Assembly: GCA_002027195.1 (NCBI GenBank)
Contig: MWJO01000031.1
Coordinates: 1 to 64,000, forward strand
DNA: 64,000 bases
DNA from: Streptomyces sp. GKU 895
GTDB taxonomy: Bacteria; Actinomycetota; Actinomycetes; Streptomycetales; Streptomycetaceae
Reading direction: 5' to 3'
Shown here: one piece after another, positions 61,295 to 64,000 of the stretch
Layout of the letters: every line of letters starts with the position of its first letter
Numbering within the stretch: position 1 is the first letter of the stretch
The notes under the pieces: model-generated
The model's database searches: none
What the model saw: only the letters and a program-made list of their open reading frames with translations
What the model was told of the DNA's origin: nothing
Position numbers and translations under genes: made by a program

Positions 61295-61965
61295 GCCGGT
61301 GCCTCCATGGCGACGCGCAGCGCGGCGATGCCGCGGGAGCCGTACGCCTTCACCGAGCCCAGGGAGATCCCGAGGGTCTCGGCGACCTGTGCCTCGGTCA
61401 TGTCCGCGAAGTAGCGCAGGACGAGGACCTCACGCTGGCGGCGCTGGAGTCCCTTCATCGCCTTGATGAGGGAGTCGCGCTCCAGCTGGTCGTACGCCCC
61501 CTCCTCGGCGCTCGCCATGTCCGGCATCGGCTTGGACAGCAGCTTCAGTCCGAGGATGCGGCGGCGCAGGGCCGAGCGGGAGAGGTTGACGACCGTCTGG
61601 CGCAGGTACGCGAGCGTCTTGTCGCGGTCTCGGACGCGTTTGCGCGCGGAGTGGACGCGGATGAAGGCCTCCTGGACGACGTCCTCGCAGGAGGCGGTGT
61701 CGTCGAGGAGGAGGGCGGCGAGACGCAGCAGGGAGCTGTAGTGCGCCCGGTAGGTCTCGGTGAGGTGGTCGACGGTCGTGCCGGCCGCCGTGACGTCCTC
61801 GGCGCCGTCGCGCTGGTTCGGAATGCGGGCGGGCCGCGCTGCGGGCATGGGCGCGATCACCGGCATGCCGCCGGGCGCGCCGGGCATGCGGGGTCGTAGG
61901 GCTGCGGGGCGGGGCCGAAGGGCCGTACCGCCACGTGCCGCGCTGAAGTCGAGTACCTCTGCCAC
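61291..61965 (-). CDS. ECF-family RNA polymerase sigma factor (SigE-type)
   Basis: 224 aa. Pro/Arg-rich N-terminal extension, then sigma-2 (YRAHYSSLLRLAALLLDDTASCEDVVQEAFIRVHSA) and sigma-4 (LQRRQREVLVLRYFADMTEAQVAETLGISLGSVKAYGSRGIAALR). Start ATG 61965. Corresponds to the SCO3613-type regulator beside asd-lysC. Not part of the aspartate pathway by function. Confidence 0.88.
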   Translation of the reverse strand: MAEVLDFSAARGGTALRPRPAALRPRMPGAPGGMPVIAPMPAARPARIPNQRDGAEDVTAAGTTVDHLTETYRAHYSSLLRLAALLLDDTASCEDVVQEAFIRVHSARKRVRDRDKTLAYLRQTVVNLSRSALRRRILGLKLLSKPMPDMASAEEGAYDQLERDSLIKAMKGLQRRQREVLVLRYFADMTEAQVAETLGISLGSVKAYGSRGIAALRVAMEAPA

Positions 61966-62181
61966 GCCAGTTGGACACGCTTCCCCCCGGCAGGGTTGTA
62001 CGTGCCGCGTGTCACTTTTGCGTCATCTCTCGCGACCGGCCCTCTGGTGTCAGGCAGCACAACCGACCGTGCCTCGAACGCCCTCATGCCTACCCGCTCT
62101 TCCCCTGTGTCCCGAATGATCGAGGTGTCCCCACACCCCGTACCGCATCCCCGCAACCCCTGAAGGGCGTTCGCAAAGACG

Positions 62182-62217
62182 CTCCCCGCCCTGCACGCGG
62201 TTGCGGAGGGCGGGGAG
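62182..62217. terminator. Hairpin downstream of asd
   Basis: CTCCCCGCCCT (62182-62192) pairs with AGGGCGGGGAG (62207-62217). It lies 94 bp beyond the asd stop on the minus strand and could end the lysC-asd transcript. The remainder of 61966-62310 has no gene. Confidence 0.6.
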
Positions 62218-62310
62218 GAAAATCTTCGGACGACAACGACGTCCGCAGCAAGTGGTCCGGACCATCGACCGGCTCACACTTGGTTCACAGATCTTACAAA
62301 CGGGTCGGCT

Positions 62311-63369
62311 TCAGCGGCCCGTGAATTCGGCCGCGACCAGCTCGGCGATCTGTGCGGTGTTCAGCGCCGCGCCCTTGCGCAGGTTGTCTCCGCACACGAA
62401 GAGTTCGAGGGCGGTGGGGTCGTCGAGCGCCCGGCGCACCCGCCCCACCCAGGTGGGATCGGTGCCGACGACGTCGGCGGGCGTCGGGAACTCCCCGGCC
62501 GCCGGGTTGTCGAACAGCACGACGCCCGGCGCGGTGGCGAGGATCTCCCGCGCCTTGGCGACGGTGACCTCGCCCTCGAAGCGGGCGTGGACGGTCAGCG
62601 AGTGCGTGGTGACCACCGGGACCCGCACGCAGGTGACGGCGACGGGCAGTTCGGGCAGGCCGAGGATCTTGCGGGACTCGTCCCGCACCTTCATCTCCTC
62701 CGACGACCAGCCGTCCTGGCGCAGCGACCCGGCCCACGGCACGACGTTCAGCGCGACCGGCTCCGGGAACGGGCCGGTGTTGTCGCCCACGGCCCGGCGT
62801 ACGTCCCCGGGGTGTGTCCCCAGTTCCGTGCCGGCGACCAGGGCGAGCTGCTGCCGCAGGGTCTCCACGCCGGCGCGACCGGCCCCGCTCACCGCCTGGT
62901 ACGACGACACCACCAGCTCGCGCAGCCCGAACTCGGCGTGCAGCGCGCCCAGGGCGACGATCATCGACAGCGTGGTGCAGTTCGGGTTGGCGATGATGCC
63001 GCGCGGCCGCACCCGGGCGGCGTGCGGATTGACCTCGGGGACGACGAGGGGCACCTCCGGGTCCATCCGGAAGGCGCCCGAGTTGTCCACGACGATCGCC
63101 CCGCGCGCCGCGGCGATCGGCGCCCACTGCGCGGAGACCTCGTCGGGTACGTCGAACATGGCGACGTCGACCCCGTCGAAGGCCTCCTCGGTGAGGGCCA
63201 CGACCTCGACCTGCTCGCCGCGCACGGCCAGCTTGCGGCCGGCCGAGCGCGGCGAGGCGATCAGGCGGATCTCACCCCAGATGTCCGCGTGCTGGGACAG
63301 GATCTGGAGCATGACCGTGCCGACGGCTCCGGTCGCTCCCACGACCGCGAGCGTCGGGGGGCTGGTCAT
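62311..63369 (-). CDS. asd: Aspartate-semialdehyde dehydrogenase
   Basis: 352 aa from ATG 63369, ATGA overlap with lysC. NADP-binding LAVVGATGAVGTVMLQIL, DVPDEVSAQWAP, ANPNCTTLSMIVAL with the catalytic cysteine, and VSSYQAVSGAGRAGVETL. Full length. Second step of the aspartate pathway to lysine, threonine and methionine. Confidence 0.95.
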   Translation of the reverse strand: MTSPPTLAVVGATGAVGTVMLQILSQHADIWGEIRLIASPRSAGRKLAVRGEQVEVVALTEEAFDGVDVAMFDVPDEVSAQWAPIAAARGAIVVDNSGAFRMDPEVPLVVPEVNPHAARVRPRGIIANPNCTTLSMIVALGALHAEFGLRELVVSSYQAVSGAGRAGVETLRQQLALVAGTELGTHPGDVRRAVGDNTGPFPEPVALNVVPWAGSLRQDGWSSEEMKVRDESRKILGLPELPVAVTCVRVPVVTTHSLTVHARFEGEVTVAKAREILATAPGVVLFDNPAAGEFPTPADVVGTDPTWVGRVRRALDDPTALELFVCGDNLRKGAALNTAQIAELVAAEFTGR

Positions 63370-64000
63370 CGCCCGGTGCCTCCGTAGACGACGGCCTCGT
63401 CGCTGTCGGAGTCGAGCCCGAAGGCGGTGTGGACGGCGCGGACGGCCTCGTTGACGTCGTCGGCGCGGGTGACGACCGAGATGCGGATCTCGGAGGTGGA
63501 GATCAGCTCGATGTTCACGCCCGCCTCGGACAGCGCCTCGAAGAAGGAGGCGGTGACGCCCGGGTTGGTCTTCATGCCGGCGCCGACCAGGGAGATCTTG
63601 CCGATCTGATCGTCGTAGCGCAGCGAGTCGAAGCCGATGCCCGCCTTCTGCTTCTCCAGCGCGTCGATGGCCTTGCGGCCCTCGGTCTTGGGGAGCGTGA
63701 AGGAGATGTCCGTCAGGCCGGTGGAGGCGGCGGACACGTTCTGCACGATCATGTCGATGTTGATCTCGGCGTCGGAGATCGCCCGGAAGATCGTCGCGGC
63801 CTCGCCCGGCTTGTCCGGCACGCCGACGACCGTGATCTTGGCCTCGGAGGTGTCGTGCGCGACACCGGAGATGATGGCCTGCTCCACCTTCTTGTCCCCT
63901 TGCTCGATGGGCTCGCTGCTGACCCAGGTGCCCTGCAGCCCGCTGAAGCTGGACCGGACGTGGATCGGGATGTTGTACCGGCGGGCGTACTCCACACACC
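63366..64000 (-). CDS. lysC: Aspartokinase, C-terminal regulatory part, partial
   Basis: About 211 codons to the window edge. Two ACT domains: ITVVGVPDKPGEAATIFRAISDAEINIDMIVQNVS and ISLVGAGMKTNPGVTASFFEALSEAGVNIELISTSEIRISVV. VEYARRYNIPIHVRSSFS marks the end of the kinase domain. The GTG at 63995 could be an internal start for a beta subunit as known in Corynebacterium, but this is unproven here. Kinase domain outside the window. Confidence 0.93.
   Translation of the reverse strand, partial: CVEYARRYNIPIHVRSSFSGLQGTWVSSEPIEQGDKKVEQAIISGVAHDTSEAKITVVGVPDKPGEAATIFRAISDAEINIDMIVQNVSAASTGLTDISFTLPKTEGRKAIDALEKQKAGIGFDSLRYDDQIGKISLVGAGMKTNPGVTASFFEALSEAGVNIELISTSEIRISVVTRADDVNEAVRAVHTAFGLDSDSDEAVVYGGTGR

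Noticed and set aside
1..64000. CRISPR arrays
   Set aside because: Repeat arrays at 23190, 29110, 52468 and 57098 are directly abutting tandem repeats without unique spacers, and no cas genes are present.

Overview
The window is chromosomal DNA of a Streptomyces species. It shows very high G+C with G/C-ending codons, GTG starts, many ATGA/GTGA stop-start overlaps, and a gene order matching the conserved core around S. coelicolor SCO3557-SCO3615 (recalled from memory). That order is: ssd, HAD phosphatase, Fic-like protein, CooC-like ATPase, acs, nhaA, MarP-like protease, CoA-Nudix, nth, crp, MBL/Nudix/RidA, two ArsA-type ATPases, wblA, class A PBP, YqeY, metallophosphoesterase, and at the far end S9 peptidase, SURF1, ECF sigma, asd-lysC. 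The two intergenic gaps around the HAD gene fit the 6C and Ms1-like small RNAs known at this locus.

Region 1 (1-31682) is ordinary core genome. Region 2 (31715-50988) is an integrated actinomycete integrative and conjugative element (AICE, pSAM2 type). It lies in tRNA-Pro(CGG) between 64-bp direct repeats. Its modules are integrase and Xis, a RepSA-type rolling-circle initiator, small Spd/transfer proteins, a DUF2637 protein, a TraB FtsK-like translocase, an SCO3933-family regulator, and two GntR/UTRA regulators with their own operators. Cargo follows: a zinc-finger/HATPase pair, a DUF1152 plus HEAT-like pair, an IS5 transposase, and a compact low-G+C four-gene operon. Region 3 (51053-64000) returns to core genome and contains several decayed genes and short repeat arrays.

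The most interesting system is the minus-strand operon 50030-44594. It encodes a type I DNA methylase (HsdM), a specificity subunit with an unusual C-terminal extension (HsdS), an ABC/SMC-type ATPase resembling Septu PtuA, and a C-x-x-C/HNH nuclease resembling PtuB. The genes are coupled by GTGA overlaps or a 1-nt gap. No HsdR translocase is present anywhere in the element. This looks like a hybrid in which type I modification is paired with an ATPase-HNH effector. A perfect 18-bp inverted repeat sits just upstream.

Caveat: single-base frameshifts occur in several genes that should be intact (ssd, the PBP, DUF2637, hsdM, the TrkA-like protein). Assembly indel errors are therefore a real possibility, and the hsdM frameshift should not be taken as proof of inactivation.
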